Source: Pusillibacter faecalis (lineage in GTDB: Bacteria; Bacillota; Clostridia; Oscillospirales; Oscillospiraceae). Taken from it: a DNA stretch of 64,000 bases. Positions 62,355-64,000 of this stretch are shown piece by piece. The notes under the pieces were generated by a model. That model did not search any database, was not told the DNA's origin, and saw only the letters and a program-made list of their open reading frames with translations. The translations under genes were made by a program, and so were the position numbers. The stretch spans positions 62,001-126,000 of the forward strand of contig NZ_AP023420.1 of the NCBI RefSeq assembly GCF_018408705.1. The letters are read 5' to 3'. The stretch's first letter is position 1; each line of letters begins with the position of its first letter.

Positions 62355-62399
62355 AACATCCCCCTCAGAACTATCTACCGTTCCGAGGGGGATGTTTTG
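62355..62399 (+). terminator. Terminator of the hydantoin module
   Basis: 12-bp stem (62355-62366, AACATCCCCCTC, with 62385-62396), an 18-base loop with additional pairing, then TTTT. About 215 bases after the hydantoinase stop. Confidence 0.75.
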
Positions 62400-63032
62400 A
62401 CCAGGGCGCGGAGTTCAAAATAGACGTTTGTTTTTTCAAATAATGTTACAACGCTGGGGTTTCAAACGCGAAGGCCTGTCGTTCTTCCAGGTAGACACTG
62501 CGGGATTAAATGGTCTCGCAGTGTCTACTTTACCTTTTGTATCTATCCCATTTCAAAAGTCAAGCTGTCAAATCAGCAAGCAGAACAGCCTCCTTTGGGC
62601 AGCGGCATCTTCTCTACTCCTGCAGGCTCCGGTTGGGGCATATGGCAGGGACACCCTTCCACTTGTCTTGGCTTAGCAGCATGAAGCATCGGCAATTCCC
62701 CTGCCCTGATTGGACAGCCGGAGGTTTTCTCCATGAAGGCGCAGTGTCATGCAGTCATGAAGTGGCTTTGTACCTTCTCATGGATCGGTTCCATCTTCAA
62801 CTGCCAATGACAAACAGCTCGTCAGCCGTGAGGAGTATTTACAAAAACTTGAAACCTTACCCGCACCTTGGCAAAAGCGTTTGAGAGATAGGGGGCAAAA
62901 CAAGAAAATGACAACAAATGAAACACTTTCCGGTTGTAAATCAGGAACTTCCCTGGTACAATGCCACCTCGGTTGGCCCTTCGTTAAGATATGGACTGAC
63001 CGTGAAACGTATTGAATGGAGTTGTATATCTG
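62400..63032. other. 633-base intergenic region, probably decayed sequence
   Basis: No supportable gene. It contains a perfect 12-bp hairpin, GTAGACACTGCG (62491-62502) with its complement at 62517-62528, followed by TTTACC, which may end a rightward RNA or be a relic terminator. A plus-strand frame around 62813-63010 has protein-like codon use (for example EEYLQKLETLP) but is broken upstream and downstream. Confidence 0.45.
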
Positions 63033-64000
63033 ATGAGACCCCTCTGCAAACGAAGCTTTTGCACCCTGCTCTCCCTGCTTTTATTATGGCAGTTGATTCC
63101 TCCGCTGCGAGTTGCTGCGGCCAAACCAGCGGTACAGGAGGCTGTTACGATTACACAGGATATCTTTCCGGATTCAAAGTTCCGTCAGTGGCTGGCCAAT
63201 CCGGAGCATTTAAACGGATATGGCGCTGACGGTATTTTTACTGCGGAAGAGCTCTCTGCAATCCGAAAGATGGATGTCTCCCGCCAGGGGATTGCTTCTC
63301 TGAAGGGGATTGAGGTCTTTACTTCTTTAGAACAGCTGATTTGCGGATATAATCAGCTCACTCAACTGGATGTGCGGAAAAATCGCTCTCTAACCTATCT
63401 ATACTGTGCATTTAACCGGATTGAACAGCTCGATCTCTCTGGACTTCATAAATTAACCGCCCTTAATTGCGCGGGCAACACTCTGACTTCTTTAAATCTT
63501 GCCGGGTGTACAGCTCTGGAAGCCGTGTATTGCCGTAATAACCGCCTGACTGCCGTGAATTTTTCAGACAATACGCGCCTGAAACTCATGGATGTATTCG
63601 ACAACCAGCTCACCCGTGTAGACCTTTCCATGCTAAAAGATCTAGAATTCGCCTACCTAGATCACAATTTTCTGACAGAACTGGATTTAAGCCAAAACGC
63701 CAGCCTAGATCCTGTTCACGGAGGCTTTACCGCCCAGAATAACTTTCTTAATACCATTACCCTGCCGGTCAGGGCAGATCTTCTGGTCGCTCCAAGGTTC
63801 TACTCCGAGCAGAATCCAAAAACCGGATATGAGCGTGTGGAATGGTATGAAGACGCCCAACATTCCCGTCCGATCAAAGGGAGCATACAGGCTTCCGGCC
63901 AAACCCTCTATGCAAAGTGGCTCCCGAATGACTATGTGATCCGCTTTGCGGCCAACGGCGGCAGCGGAACCATGCCAGATCAGGCAGCCGTATGGGATAC
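63033..64000 (+). CDS. Leucine-rich-repeat surface protein with InlB-type repeat (truncated by the window edge)
   Basis: At least 322 residues; the 3' end is outside the window. A signal peptide is clear (basic MRPLCKR, then LLSLLLLWQLIPPLRVAAA). After a short linker, residues about 75-225 contain repeated leucine-rich units of about 21 residues (LEQLICGYNQLTQLDVRKN, LTALNCAGNTLTSLNLAGC and so on), then the beginning of a Listeria-Bacteroides/InlB B-repeat (YVIRFAANGGSGTMPDQ) at the edge. Such proteins are exported and bind host or matrix ligands; anchoring would be by a C-terminal signal not visible here. ATG with GGAG about 11 bases upstream. Confidence 0.82.
   Translation, partial: MRPLCKRSFCTLLSLLLLWQLIPPLRVAAAKPAVQEAVTITQDIFPDSKFRQWLANPEHLNGYGADGIFTAEELSAIRKMDVSRQGIASLKGIEVFTSLEQLICGYNQLTQLDVRKNRSLTYLYCAFNRIEQLDLSGLHKLTALNCAGNTLTSLNLAGCTALEAVYCRNNRLTAVNFSDNTRLKLMDVFDNQLTRVDLSMLKDLEFAYLDHNFLTELDLSQNASLDPVHGGFTAQNNFLNTITLPVRADLLVAPRFYSEQNPKTGYERVEWYEDAQHSRPIKGSIQASGQTLYAKWLPNDYVIRFAANGGSGTMPDQAAVWD

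Overview
The window looks like chromosome of a fairly GC-rich, anaerobic gut Firmicute, most likely Oscillospiraceae (Flavonifractor/Lawsonibacter-like). The reasons are strong AGGAGG-type ribosome sites, a lone butyryl-CoA-dehydrogenase-like enzyme, many amino-acid, peptide and hydantoin catabolic genes, lipoproteins with Gram-positive lipoboxes, and a Tn916-type mobile element. The taxonomic placement is an inference. I saw no rRNA, tRNA or CRISPR array.

Layout. 1-6.4 kb: a surface lipoprotein, then ssnA (amidohydrolase), a small lipoprotein and ygfK (large iron-sulfur/flavin oxidoreductase), a pair known from anaerobic purine and selenium-linked catabolism. The ssnA leader can fold as a three-way junction. 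6.4-10 kb: an XRE membrane regulator, an ECF sigma/anti-sigma pair and a VanY-like D,D-carboxypeptidase. 10.5-11.6 kb: an acyl-CoA dehydrogenase, followed by about 1.4 kb with no supportable gene. 13.1-16.5 kb: a polar amino-acid ABC system (substrate-binding domain fused to the permease, plus ATPase) and a YitT protein. 16.6-24 kb: a leftward operon of two paralogous cupin proteins, OppB/C/D/F and an oligopeptide-binding lipoprotein, divergent from a LysR gene that overlaps a nitrilase-superfamily amidase. 26.4-31.9 kb: a FUSC-type exporter, two MATE exporters and a MarR regulator. 32.3-37.3 kb: a leftward operon of a small membrane protein, a sodium:solute symporter and two tandem YtcJ-like amidohydrolases. 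37.9 kb: a low-molecular-weight tyrosine phosphatase.

38.4-56.0 kb is an integrative mobilizable element of about 17.6 kb. It has Tn916-type Int and Xis, a VapE-like protein that appears to have lost its P-loop, a CHC2 primase, a Mob_Pre relaxase, a repressor, TnpV and, as cargo, a type I restriction-modification system. A DUF4365 gene and a DUF3800-like gene sit between hsdS and hsdR, and a DUF4238 gene follows hsdR. A 12-bp direct repeat marks the likely attL and attR, and paired TTGGTAAA arm-type repeats lie just inside both ends.

56.3-62.1 kb: a hydantoin or purine-derivative module (PucR regulator, CodB-like permease, DUF917 protein, HyuA-like hydantoinase). From 63.0 kb a leucine-rich-repeat surface protein runs off the right edge.

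Taken together, the chromosomal part reads as a set of import-plus-hydrolysis modules, each with its own regulator or transporter, aimed at nitrogenous small molecules (purines, hydantoins, peptides, amides). The mobile element carries the defence genes.
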